From Aestuariibaculum suncheonense (lineage in GTDB: Bacteria; Bacteroidota; Bacteroidia; Flavobacteriales; Flavobacteriaceae), in NCBI RefSeq assembly GCF_014596935.1, contig NZ_JACVXC010000001.1, positions 554,783 through 618,782 on the forward strand: 64,000 nt of DNA. The letters are read 5' to 3'. Under the pieces are notes generated by a model. It was not told the origin of the DNA and ran no database searches. It saw only the letters and a program-made list of their open reading frames with translations. Made by a program: the position numbers and the translations under genes. Positions 36,359 to 45,399 of the stretch are shown here, piece by piece (the stretch's first letter is position 1; the number at the start of each line of letters is the position of its first letter).

Positions 36359-36540
36359 GTTTGTAAAATTACGTGAATTTTTTAAGTTTTAGGTGTGCCA
36401 TTGCAAAAAAGCAAGGTCGGTCTTTCAGCTGTATCTTTTTAATAAAATTAAAAAGGATGTCGCTTTAATACCTCACCCAAATTGTCTGCCAATTTAGCAT
36501 TTAAGATGACATTGGTTAGTTATTTGCTATATTTAGGCTT

Positions 36541-37281
36541 ATGAAGACACACAAGCATTTTCATTTTTCAACAGGCGTCATTGCGTACCCCATTTTTTTT
36601 GTGCTTCTCATTTGGGTGGTATTTTGGGCTGATGTGCGTTTTGGCTTGCGCTTGAGTAAATTTGGAATTTATCCGCAGACTTTAAAAGGGTTACGAGGTA
36701 TTGTGTTGAGTCCGTTTATTCATGCAAGCCTCAAACATTTGGCTAGTAATTCGGTGCCTTTGCTTGTGCTTAGTACGGCATTGTTTTATTTTTATCGACC
36801 TATTGCTTGGAAAGTTTTAGGGTATGGCATTCTGTTATCCGGATTGTTAACCTGGTGTATCGGGCGACCATCTTATCATATTGGGGCCAGCGGGCTCATT
36901 TATGTTTTAGTAAGTTTTATTTTCTTTAAAGGTGTTTTTGCTAAACATTACCGATTAATCGCCTTATCGCTTTTAGTCGTTTTTCTTTACGGAAGTATGA
37001 TTTGGTATACCATGCCAATAGAAAAGGGTATTTCGTGGGAAGGACATCTTTCCGGTTTAATCACAGGATTGTTGTTTGCTTTCATCTTTAAAAAGTCTAT
37101 AGCTAAACCTAAAAAATATGTTTGGGAACAACCCGATTATAATGAAGATGACGACCCGTTTCTAAAACACTTCGATGAGAATGGAAACTTTATAGAACAC
37201 CTTGAACCAGAAGTCGAGGAGGAGCAAGAACCAATCATTATCCGATACTCATACAAAGAGCGTAAAAAAGAAGAAGATTAG
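36541..37281 (+). CDS. Rhomboid-family intramembrane serine protease
   Basis: A 246-residue membrane protein with about six helices and the rhomboid active site: the serine motif GASG with Ser117 and the histidine His169 in EGHLSGLITG. The HLASN motif at 66-70, whose His and Asn shape the oxyanion region, is also present. Rhomboids cut other membrane proteins inside the bilayer; the substrate here is unknown. A hydrophilic acidic tail of about 60 residues (EDDDPFLKHFDENG ...) follows the last helix and probably lies in the cytoplasm. The stop codon is one base from that of the convergent rlmB gene. Confidence 0.9.
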   Translation: MKTHKHFHFSTGVIAYPIFFVLLIWVVFWADVRFGLRLSKFGIYPQTLKGLRGIVLSPFIHASLKHLASNSVPLLVLSTALFYFYRPIAWKVLGYGILLSGLLTWCIGRPSYHIGASGLIYVLVSFIFFKGVFAKHYRLIALSLLVVFLYGSMIWYTMPIEKGISWEGHLSGLITGLLFAFIFKKSIAKPKKYVWEQPDYNEDDDPFLKHFDENGNFIEHLEPEVEEEQEPIIIRYSYKERKKEED

Positions 37282-37282
37282 C

Positions 37283-38020
37283 TTATTTTAAACGCTGTCT
37301 AACGGCTTCGTACAAAAACGCTCCACAAGCCACAGAAACATTTAAAGACCCTATTTCTCCAAGTAAAGGAAGTTTAGCTTTGGCATCAACCACTTTTAAA
37401 GTCGAAGGGTTAATACCACGGTCTTCCGATCCCATAATAATGGCACAGGGTTCTGTGAAATCTATATCGTAAAGTGTATCATCTGTTTTCTCGGTAGCTG
37501 CAACGACTTTAACACCTGAAGCCTGCATGTAAAATACGGCGTCCTTAATGTGGTCGACTTTACAGATTGGAATTTTAAATACGGCACCAGCACTTGTTTT
37601 AATGGTATCTCCATTTACAGGAGCACCACCTTTTTTCTGAATGATAATACCATCAACGCCGGTACATTCAGCCGTACGAATGATAGCACCGAAATTACGA
37701 ACATCGCTTAACTGATCAAGTAAAAGGAATAAAGGGGTTTTACCAGATTCCATTACTTGAGATACTAAATCTTCCAAATCATAAAATGCAATAGGGGAGA
37801 TTTGAGCAACTGCACCTTGGTGATTTCCTCTAGTTAAACGGTTAAGTTTTTCAACAGGAACATACGATGAATTAATAGAATGTTGACGTAGGGCGAATTC
37901 TAACTCGGAAAATAAGTCTCCTTTTAAACCCTTTTGAAGAAATACTTTATCGATAGTTTCTCCTGCGTTAATAGCCTCTAAAATGGCTCTAATTCCAAAA
38001 ATTTGTGTTTGTTCTTGCAT
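37283..38020 (-). CDS. rlmB: 23S rRNA (guanosine-2'-O-)-methyltransferase RlmB-like
   Basis: From the ATG at 38020 the product has 245 residues; a frame start 24 bases upstream would add MVFLYLCL, which the family lacks. It is a SPOUT (TrmH) methyltransferase: an N-terminal substrate-binding domain (TQIFGIRAILEAI) and the knotted catalytic domain with DQLSDVRNFGAIIRTAECTGVDGII, VAATEKTDD, IMGSEDRGI and IGSLNVSVACGAFLYEAVRQ. RlmB methylates the ribose of G2251 in 23S rRNA, although TrmH-family relatives with other targets look alike. It ends one base from the rhomboid gene. Its promoter must overlap the terminator of the lipoprotein gene upstream. Confidence 0.9.
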   Translation of the reverse strand: MQEQTQIFGIRAILEAINAGETIDKVFLQKGLKGDLFSELEFALRQHSINSSYVPVEKLNRLTRGNHQGAVAQISPIAFYDLEDLVSQVMESGKTPLFLLLDQLSDVRNFGAIIRTAECTGVDGIIIQKKGGAPVNGDTIKTSAGAVFKIPICKVDHIKDAVFYMQASGVKVVAATEKTDDTLYDIDFTEPCAIIMGSEDRGINPSTLKVVDAKAKLPLLGEIGSLNVSVACGAFLYEAVRQRLK

Positions 38021-38036
38021 GAGGCAAAGGTATAAA

Positions 38037-38064
38037 AAAACCACTTCAAATTTGAAGTGGTTTT
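38037..38064 (-). terminator. Terminator of the last SusC/SusD operon
   Basis: A 28-base perfect palindrome (AAAACCACTTCAAA and its complement, 14 bases per side) followed by T residues on the minus strand. It lies 24 bases after the lipoprotein gene and just before the rlmB start. Confidence 0.8.
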
Positions 38065-38088
38065 AAATTTACTTTAATTGAAATAAAG

Positions 38089-38802
38089 TTAGTTTTTGGT
38101 TAAAATCATAGATCTGTCTGTAAAATAACCATCCACAGTGTATGATAGAGTAATAGTGTTTTTGTCTTCAGAAACAGTTCCAGTTCCACTGACAGGAATA
38201 TCAAATTCATCTTCTAGATAACCGCCTGTAACGATTAAATTACTACAAGAGTCAGTTATGTTAAAAGAATAACTTGTAGTGAAAGCATTGTCTGCGCTAA
38301 CGGTATATGTTCCGTCTCCTGTTTCAGTGATAGTTACTGTTTTTCCATTTCCAGAGGTATAAGTCCAGCTTCCAGCTAAATCAGAAGGACATAATACGCT
38401 AATGTTTAAATCTACTTTAGAAGTACCTGTGTAATAACCTTCTGGCGCGTCAAAAGCGATAGACATTGTTTCTCCAGATCTGCTTAAACTGTTATCGGCA
38501 ATTGTTAAAGGAATTGTAGCTTCATTTGAGTTAGCCGGAATGGTTACAGATGTAGGAACCGTATAATTTTCAGACGCCATAGTTGTAGTAATATTTAATT
38601 CTACTGTGGTGTCTGACTTCATATTAGTTGAAGTATAGATTTTTAGTTCTGTACCAAGTGACGAGTTTTCATTTACGACTATATTCATAGATGATTCGTC
38701 TAAAGTGATATAATTCAACTCAGGTGGTAAATATGTGTCTTCACAATTTTGTAATGATGCCATGGTTACCAGCATCAATAATATATGTGCTATTTTTTTC
38801 AT
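38089..38802 (-). CDS. Lipoprotein closing the susC-susD operon (SusE/F-like position)
   Basis: A 237-residue lipoprotein; the signal peptide ends at Cys20 (ASLQNC) and is followed by acidic residues (EDTYLPPE), as in surface-exposed lipoproteins of this phylum. Residues about 35-125 resemble a Calx-beta-like or DUF1735-like immunoglobulin fold (VTIPANSNEATIPLTIADN). A conserved Cys precedes a small C-terminal beta domain (SDLAGSWTYTSGNGKTVTITETGDGTYTVS) of the type seen in proteins encoded next to susD. The likely role is to help bind the substrate at the cell surface. It follows susD by 32 bases and precedes a terminator. Confidence 0.75.
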   Translation of the reverse strand: MKKIAHILLMLVTMASLQNCEDTYLPPELNYITLDESSMNIVVNENSSLGTELKIYTSTNMKSDTTVELNITTTMASENYTVPTSVTIPANSNEATIPLTIADNSLSRSGETMSIAFDAPEGYYTGTSKVDLNISVLCPSDLAGSWTYTSGNGKTVTITETGDGTYTVSADNAFTTSYSFNITDSCSNLIVTGGYLEDEFDIPVSGTGTVSEDKNTITLSYTVDGYFTDRSMILTKN

Positions 38803-38834
38803 AAAATATGATTTTTAATTATTATTGATGATAA

Positions 38835-40328
38835 TTAGTCGTTTTGAGTACTGATGAACGGATTGTATAAAATCTCAGCTTCCGGGATTTCAAAGGTCAT
38901 ACGCTCATCATCATAAGAGATTTCTTCACCAACAAAAGATAGGTGATTATCTCCTCTTTTAATAGTGCGTTTATTTCTTTTCATAGCTAAGTATGTTTTT
39001 CCTTCACCCCATAACTCAATACGTGATTGTAAGTAAATTTCATTTAGTAATGCTTGTCCTGTTAAAGCATCAATATATGAAGCGTCTGGTACACGTTTAG
39101 ACACAAGAGCTTTTAAACTAGATTTCGCTGTTGCTTCATCTGAAGTTTTAGCAGCAGCTTCAGCATTTAAAATATACATTTCAGCAATTCTCATATAAAT
39201 TAAATCTGAAGTAATTGTAGTACTGGAACCTCTAGGAACTCTAGCTGCTTCATAGAACTTATTTAAAGGCTGTAAATATTGATTTCCAGCAGCTGGATCT
39301 GATTCGAATTGTTCTTTTCTTACGTCATCGGCTGGGATTAAAGCATAAAGATCAGAATCGATAGCTTTAGAATCACCATAGCCAGCATAACTGTAAGAGA
39401 AATAATCCATTTGTCCCCACCATGAATGTAAACTAATTTCATTATCAGAAGTTAAATCAACTCCCCACATCCATCCAGGTGTATTAACGTCATTAAATCC
39501 ACCCAAAACTTCTTCTTCATTCATAATTGGATATGCACCTGTACTTATAACTTGCGAGGTTAATGTTTTAACATCCGAGTCTCTTCCCATGGCACCATAA
39601 ACGTAAGCCAAAATACCTTTAGCAACATCCTGGTTAATCTGGCTTTTAGCAGATCTTGTAAAACCATTTAATAAAGAAATGGCAGCAGTTAAATCACTTT
39701 CAATTAAAGCGTAAATCTCAGAGGCAGGAACTTTTGGCCCGTTTTGATCTAATAAATCATCATATAAAGGTAATATCTCTTCAGTAGGGTTATATGTTTT
39801 TTGGAAATACTGAGCTAAATAAAAATAGGAGTGGGCACGGATTGCTTTAGCCTGACCCATTATGTATTTATTTTCGTCTAATTCAGGAGTAACATCATTT
39901 CCTCCTAGAGCATCTATAACTGTATTAGCAGATCTGATAATACGATAGTAATATCTCCATACTTGGTAGTTATCAGTAAATGTAAAATCTTCTGTACACT
40001 GAAATTCAGTTATACTGGCTCTATACCAGCCATAAGTACTAACTGATAAAGCAACATCACTGGAAAGCATATCAGCAAATATATCGTAACCTTTGTGACC
40101 GAAATCGTCAGCACCTGTAGTACCACCTGTTTCTACTTCAAACATTAATGCATAAATTCCATTCATTGTACCTGCTATAACTGCAGGGTTTCTAGAGGCC
40201 GCATCTCCAATTTGAGCAGTTGTTAAAACTTCAGAAGGAGTCTTTTCTAGATAATCTTCACCGCAGCTAAACGTAAATATTGTGCTTGCTGCAATAATTG
40301 TATATTTTAAAATATTTTTCATTTTCAA
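38835..40328 (-). CDS. SusD/RagB-family outer-membrane lipoprotein (pair A)
   Basis: A 497-residue SusD-type lipoprotein that caps the SusC channel encoded just upstream and binds the nutrient. The lipobox gives Cys22 in TFSCGEDYLE, with acids right after it. The helical TPR-like body is clear (LDENKYIMGQAKAIRAHSYFYLAQYF; YMRIAEMYILNAEAAAKTSDEATA), and the C-terminal ELWGEGKTYLAMKRN is a family signature. The start could also be the second ATG, two codons in. Five bases separate it from susC. No glycan enzymes lie nearby, so the substrate cannot be guessed from context. Confidence 0.93.
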   Translation of the reverse strand: MKMKNILKYTIIAASTIFTFSCGEDYLEKTPSEVLTTAQIGDAASRNPAVIAGTMNGIYALMFEVETGGTTGADDFGHKGYDIFADMLSSDVALSVSTYGWYRASITEFQCTEDFTFTDNYQVWRYYYRIIRSANTVIDALGGNDVTPELDENKYIMGQAKAIRAHSYFYLAQYFQKTYNPTEEILPLYDDLLDQNGPKVPASEIYALIESDLTAAISLLNGFTRSAKSQINQDVAKGILAYVYGAMGRDSDVKTLTSQVISTGAYPIMNEEEVLGGFNDVNTPGWMWGVDLTSDNEISLHSWWGQMDYFSYSYAGYGDSKAIDSDLYALIPADDVRKEQFESDPAAGNQYLQPLNKFYEAARVPRGSSTTITSDLIYMRIAEMYILNAEAAAKTSDEATAKSSLKALVSKRVPDASYIDALTGQALLNEIYLQSRIELWGEGKTYLAMKRNKRTIKRGDNHLSFVGEEISYDDERMTFEIPEAEILYNPFISTQND

Positions 40329-40333
40329 TTTTT

Positions 40334-43300
40334 TTAAAATTTAACTCTAACACCTAAAGTGAACGTTGTTAATGGCGCATAAATTCTACGAGTAGAACTT
40401 CCATCTTCGGTAACCGTTGGGTTAAATCCGTCGCGAGCAGTTTTGATGAATAAATTGTCTCCAGAAGCCCATAAGTTTACATAGCTAATAGGAGTGTTCT
40501 CTAAAAATTTAGAAGGTAATGTATAACCAATCATAGCATTGTTTAGAGCTAAATAATCTGTTTTTGTTAAGAAACGAGTTGAAGTAGATGTGCTATTTTG
40601 GTCGATACCATCGGCTAATCTAGGAATATTTGTAATGTCTCCGGGCATTGTCCATCTTCCCGCTATGTCTCTATGGTAGTTGTTACCAACAGCACCAAAT
40701 CGATCACTCATCAATTCTCCGTACTGGTAATCAATGGCATAACCACCAATGCTGTATGTGAATTGAGTAGAGAAATTGAAGTTACCTAACTCACCACCAA
40801 TTCTGAATGCACCTCTAACATCAGGAATACCTGATTTACCTACATATTTATCAGTAGCTTGAGAATACGTTCTAGTTACTCGTTTAGCAATATTAGCATC
40901 AGGGTTTTCACTTAAATAAGGAGTAAGTGTTGTGATTGATTCTTCACCACTGTCTAATATACCGTTATCGTTAGAATCGTTAAAGTATTGATACCACATT
41001 GGAGCTCCATCTGCAGGATCTACACCAGCCCATTCACGTAAGTAAAAGTCGTAAATAGAGCTTCCTTTTGAATACGCATAATCTCCAGGAGATGTATCAA
41101 GAATTCTAGGTAAACCAGTTGAAGGCTCGATAGGCATCATTGCTATTTCGTTTTTAATGATTTCTCCATTAACACCAACATCTAATTTAAAGTTGTTTTT
41201 ATTGAAGATATGACCAGTGAAATCGAACTCTATACCCTGGTTTTTAAGCTCACCATCATTAACCGTAATGATTGCAATACCTTGTGAAGGACCAACACGT
41301 CTTTCAAAGATTAAGTTGTCTGTTAATTTGTTGTAGTAATCAATGGATCCATCTAAGAAAGTTCCCAAGGTAAATTCAACGCCTGTTTGGAACATTTTTG
41401 ATGTTTCCCAGGTAAGATCAGGGTTACCGTTGTCGGCAGCTGAAATAGAGATCTCTCCACCTAATATACCACTGTTAAACGTGTCGTAACCAGAATAGTA
41501 ATCAACTCCAGCTTGGTCTCCAGTAATACCATAAGAGGCTTTAAGTTTTAAGAACGTGAATAAATTACTATCAAGGAAATCTTCGTTAGAGATAACCCAG
41601 GCAGCTCCTACAGAACCAAAAGTACCCCATTTATCGTTAACGAATCTAGATGAACCGTCACGACGGATAGAACCTGTTAAATAATATTTATCATTATAGT
41701 CGTAGTTTACCTGACCAAAATAAGATTCTATAGTAGCACCTTCATTAAAGCCTGTTGGAGGTGACAGGTTAGAAATAAAATTATCTAATTCTAATAAACC
41801 GTCTAAAACAACCTTTCCTTTGTATTGAGTAGATTCTCTGAATGTATATTCATTATTTTCGTGAGCAGCTAGCACTTCTAAAGAGTGATTTCCAAAATCA
41901 TTTTTGTAACGTAATAATTGTAGGAAGTTAGAACTTAAACGCTCACGGTCCCTTGTAAATAAGTTACCACCGTCTCCTGTAGCTGTTCCGTAAAACGGAT
42001 TGCTATAGTTTTTGTAGCGCTCCATAGAGTATTGTGTTCCGTAGCGAGTTTCAAGCGTCAAGTGGTCTGTGAATTTAATATTCATATTCACGTTTCCATT
42101 AAAATCATGTCTTTTAAAACCTACATAGTCGTAAATAGATGAAGCAATAGGGTTTAAGTTGTTGGCGTTAGGGCGATCTCTAAAACCAGATACTGTACCA
42201 TAATCAAATTGGTTACCACCAAAAATAGGATCAGGAACAAGATTACCATTGTCATCTCTTAGATACACAGGGAAAATAGGAGCCATTTTATCAGCGAATT
42301 CAAAAACGTTTTCAGAGCCTACTGTTTGTCCATTGTTTAAACTTTCAGAATATGAATATCCCATGTTCGCCCCAACTTCTAACCATTCTTTTACGTCTGA
42401 AGTCAAGTTTAATCTTGAAGTGTAACGGTCGTAACTTGTGTTTTTAGCATATCCATCATCATTTAAGAAACCTAGAGAGAAGAAGTATTTAGATTTATCG
42501 TTTCCACCTCCCATACGTAAGCTTCCTTCATTTCTAAACGCAGAATCGAAAGCTTCATCTGCGTATAATCTAGGCGTGTATTTTCTTGTAACACCGTCTC
42601 TAACCATATGTGTAGCAGGGTCGATTAATTCACCTCCATTGGCAACATTCCACATGTTATAACCAGGAGCTACATAGTTATTAGTGAATAATCTGCTGTT
42701 AGCATAAGCTACAGGGTCTGCAGATCCTGTAATGTCACCTCTGTTGTAAATACCCTCCCAAACATAACCAATATACTCTTCAGGGGATTTAATAACATCG
42801 TATCTAGGTATAATTTGCGTGTTAATTCCTGACTTTACATCTAATTCAATATAAGAATCGTTTGCCGATCCTGTTTTTGTAGTAATAAGAATTACACCGT
42901 TAGCTCCACGAGAACCGTAGATGGCTGTAGCGGTTGCATCTTTTAAAACCGTTGTGCTTTTAATATCAGCTGGATTAATGGAGTTTAAACCTCCATTGTA
43001 AGGCACACCATCTACTACATAAAGAGGATCTCTGTTTCCGTTAACAGATCCATAACCTCTAATTCGTATTGTGGAAGTTGTACCTGGTTGCCCCGAGGTA
43101 TTAATAACGGTAACACCGGCAACCTCACCCGCAAGTGCCTGACTTACGTTTGATACGTTTTTTATTTCAAGGTTCTCACTTTTTACAGTCTGCGCTGTAC
43201 CCGCAAAAGACTGCTTGGTAGAAGTACCATAACCAACAATTACTACTTCTTCTAATTTTGCAGCATCTTCTAACATAGTAACATTAACTGTGTTTGAAGT

Positions 43301-43558
43301 GCCTACAATAACTTCCTGAGTTGTGTAACCAACAAAGCTAAACACTAAGGTAGCGCCTTGGCTTGCTTTAATACTGTAATTACCATCAAAATCGGAAGAA
43401 ACTCCAGAAGAAGTACCTTTAACTAAGACTGTAGTTCCAGGTAAAGGTAGACCAGTTTCGTCTGATACCGTTCCTGAAATTGTCTTTTCTTGTGCGTAAG
43501 TTAACTGCACAATAAGCACTAGTAGTAGTGCCAAAATTCCACTAAACTTTGTTTTCAT
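40334..43558 (-). CDS. SusC/RagA-type TonB-dependent receptor (pair A)
   Basis: With the ATG at 43558 the product has 1074 residues; the frame stays open 30 bases further, but the signal peptide starts here (MKTKFSGILALLLVL ... TYA|QEK). Order of domains: carboxypeptidase-regulatory-like domain (about 26-95), the LEEVVIVGYGTSTKQSFAG segment, a plug with VDGVPYNGGLNSINPADIKS and ATAIYGSRGANGVILITTK, and a 22-strand barrel ending in VRVKF. It imports bulky nutrients across the outer membrane using TonB energy, together with the SusD partner next to it. A 16-base block shared with the other two susC genes lies six bases before the ATG. Confidence 0.93.
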   Translation of the reverse strand: MKTKFSGILALLLVLIVQLTYAQEKTISGTVSDETGLPLPGTTVLVKGTSSGVSSDFDGNYSIKASQGATLVFSFVGYTTQEVIVGTSNTVNVTMLEDAAKLEEVVIVGYGTSTKQSFAGTAQTVKSENLEIKNVSNVSQALAGEVAGVTVINTSGQPGTTSTIRIRGYGSVNGNRDPLYVVDGVPYNGGLNSINPADIKSTTVLKDATATAIYGSRGANGVILITTKTGSANDSYIELDVKSGINTQIIPRYDVIKSPEEYIGYVWEGIYNRGDITGSADPVAYANSRLFTNNYVAPGYNMWNVANGGELIDPATHMVRDGVTRKYTPRLYADEAFDSAFRNEGSLRMGGGNDKSKYFFSLGFLNDDGYAKNTSYDRYTSRLNLTSDVKEWLEVGANMGYSYSESLNNGQTVGSENVFEFADKMAPIFPVYLRDDNGNLVPDPIFGGNQFDYGTVSGFRDRPNANNLNPIASSIYDYVGFKRHDFNGNVNMNIKFTDHLTLETRYGTQYSMERYKNYSNPFYGTATGDGGNLFTRDRERLSSNFLQLLRYKNDFGNHSLEVLAAHENNEYTFRESTQYKGKVVLDGLLELDNFISNLSPPTGFNEGATIESYFGQVNYDYNDKYYLTGSIRRDGSSRFVNDKWGTFGSVGAAWVISNEDFLDSNLFTFLKLKASYGITGDQAGVDYYSGYDTFNSGILGGEISISAADNGNPDLTWETSKMFQTGVEFTLGTFLDGSIDYYNKLTDNLIFERRVGPSQGIAIITVNDGELKNQGIEFDFTGHIFNKNNFKLDVGVNGEIIKNEIAMMPIEPSTGLPRILDTSPGDYAYSKGSSIYDFYLREWAGVDPADGAPMWYQYFNDSNDNGILDSGEESITTLTPYLSENPDANIAKRVTRTYSQATDKYVGKSGIPDVRGAFRIGGELGNFNFSTQFTYSIGGYAIDYQYGELMSDRFGAVGNNYHRDIAGRWTMPGDITNIPRLADGIDQNSTSTSTRFLTKTDYLALNNAMIGYTLPSKFLENTPISYVNLWASGDNLFIKTARDGFNPTVTEDGSSTRRIYAPLTTFTLGVRVKF

Positions 43559-43564
43559 TTTTAA

Positions 43565-43580
43565 ATTATTTGAATTAGTC
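43565..43580 (-). promoter_or_regulatory. Conserved susC leader block, copy A
   Basis: On the minus strand this reads GACTAATTCAAATAAT and ends six bases before the receptor ATG. Identical blocks at the same spacing precede the other two susC genes (48676-48691 and 54077-54092). Upstream, copies A and C also share an A/T-rich tract (AAAAGTTAAT ... AAACAATAA). Confidence 0.7.
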
Positions 43581-43744
43581 AACGCCAAAAATCAAAATAA
43601 AAAGTTAATTAAACAATAATTTTAGGTTAAAATTTTAATTTACAATGAGGAATTTAAAAGTTTGTTGTATCAATTATTCTATGAAGTGATGGTTTTTACT
43701 AAAGTATTTTTTTGAACAGTTTTTTTTATTTTTTTCTAAAAAAT

Positions 43745-43778
43745 AAAAGACCAAGAATTATATGCTTCTTGGTCTTTT
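43745..43778 (-). terminator. Terminator of SusC/SusD unit B
   Basis: Arms AAAAGACCAAGAA and TTCTTGGTCTTTT (13 bases), 8-base loop, T-rich on the minus strand. It lies 40 bases past susD B and separates it from susC A. Confidence 0.85.
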
Positions 43779-43818
43779 AATTTTCGTATTTAAGTTATAG
43801 AAATCTTAAATAGATTGC

Positions 43819-45387
43819 TTAATTGACATCCCAATATAGTTTCGAGTTAATAGCGTCTCCATTGCTGAGACGAGAAACAGCTTCTGATCTGTTTTCGCCA
43901 TTAAGGGTTCTTTCAAAATCTGGATATTGTAACCTATATGGTAAATCTGTTACTCCCTCAACTAGAGATGTGAAGGTATAGTCTAAGGTTGTACCTTGAA
44001 TGGGAGTTACACTAAATTCAGTTCCTGGCTTCAGAATTGTCATCGGGTAACCTGTCCTTCTGTATTCTTGCCATGCAGTTTGGGCGTCCATGTACAATGC
44101 AATATATTTTTGGGTCAATACTGATGCTTCGCTTGCCGCGGGTAAACTAGACATATAATTATTTATATCTGTTTCAGATATTCCCCACTTAAGCATTGAG
44201 GCTTTGATTCCATTCTCGTAATGTATTTGATCCCAGTTGTTTATTTCGCTTAGTATAAATGATACTTCGGCAAACTCCATTAGGTATTGTGTGTAGTCAG
44301 GAGTGTCTATTATTGCTGCTCCAGGAGGGCTTTCGTAGCTGTAAACTCCTGCATCTGCAGAATTATCAGAAATGGGCATTCCTACATAATCTCCATTGTT
44401 GTTGGTTTTTGCAAATATTTTTAATCTTGGGTCTTGCATGCCATAAAAAGGATTGTCGGTGATGTCGTTCCCGGAATGGTCAACTAGATTATTGCCAAGT
44501 AATAGTTGTGTGAAAGGGTGAGACATTGCAAAATCAGAACGGTTACTAACATTAAATGCTATGTAGAATGGTGCTGCATTTACATCGGTTGCTTCGTATT
44601 GAAAACCAGCATTGTCTGAATTTGAAGTGAAAACTCCTTTGTTTACTGCATCATTTATATGGTTGTTAGCGGTTGATGGATCAATGCCTCTAATTTTGAT
44701 TGCGACACGCAATCTTAAAGAGTTTGCAAATTTTTTCCAAAGTTCCATATCTCCATTGTAAATGTTGTCTCCTTTGACTCCTAATTCATTTATTTCTATC
44801 ATTGCTTCTGCTTCTTGCAACTCTTTTAAAATATCTGCATAAATTTTTGATTGTTCTGCATATTTAGGGGATAAAATTTCTTCGTTCGAATCTGCTAAAT
44901 TAAGGGCTTGGAAATCAGGATCATCACTTCCGTAGGAATAGTAGGGTATATCTCCCCATGTATCCGCCATAATATTAAAACTAAAAGAAAGAAGTATCCT
45001 GGCCACAGCTATTTGGTTATTGTTTGAACCATATATACTATTGACATCTTTAGAATTTTCGTCTGTATTTAGTTGAATGACCTTTCTAATATTTTCTAAA
45101 TTTCTATAGAAGTCTTCCCATGTTTCTCTTTGAGATTCACGATATACATATCTGTCTTCATCAGCGTAGGCGGTCTGAGTCCAATATTGAACCCCTACTT
45201 GGGTGAATCTTCCCATAAACCATTCATCATAGAGATCGTCCATCATTTTTTTTACGGCATCATTAAGTAGTCCTGATGTTGGTGGATCAACAATTTCGTT
45301 CGGATTGTTTTCATAATCAACATCACAAGCAAATAACAAAACTAGTAGAGTGATTATGGAGAAATTTTTTATATCTATATTTTTCAT
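43819..45387 (-). CDS. SusD/RagB-family lipoprotein (pair B)
   Basis: A 522-residue lipoprotein with Cys21 in LLFACDVDYENNP. It belongs to the nutrient-binding SusD branch (SusD-like_2) that differs from pairs A and C: note SGLLNDAVKKMMDDLYDEWFMGRFTQVGVQYWTQ near the start and the C-terminal TAWQEYRRTGYP followed by LPYRLQYPDFERTLN, where 'RxxYP' endings are typical. It works as the surface lid of the SusC B channel, whose gene ends 12 bases upstream. Terminator follows. Confidence 0.9.
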   Translation of the reverse strand: MKNIDIKNFSIITLLVLLFACDVDYENNPNEIVDPPTSGLLNDAVKKMMDDLYDEWFMGRFTQVGVQYWTQTAYADEDRYVYRESQRETWEDFYRNLENIRKVIQLNTDENSKDVNSIYGSNNNQIAVARILLSFSFNIMADTWGDIPYYSYGSDDPDFQALNLADSNEEILSPKYAEQSKIYADILKELQEAEAMIEINELGVKGDNIYNGDMELWKKFANSLRLRVAIKIRGIDPSTANNHINDAVNKGVFTSNSDNAGFQYEATDVNAAPFYIAFNVSNRSDFAMSHPFTQLLLGNNLVDHSGNDITDNPFYGMQDPRLKIFAKTNNNGDYVGMPISDNSADAGVYSYESPPGAAIIDTPDYTQYLMEFAEVSFILSEINNWDQIHYENGIKASMLKWGISETDINNYMSSLPAASEASVLTQKYIALYMDAQTAWQEYRRTGYPMTILKPGTEFSVTPIQGTTLDYTFTSLVEGVTDLPYRLQYPDFERTLNGENRSEAVSRLSNGDAINSKLYWDVN

Positions 45388-45399
45388 GATTTTCTGTTT

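Noticed and set aside
36359-36540. A/T hairpin CTTTTTAAT-AAA-ATTAAAAAG as a terminator or regulator
   Set aside because: It lies between divergent genes, upstream of both, so it cannot end either; low complexity makes chance likely.
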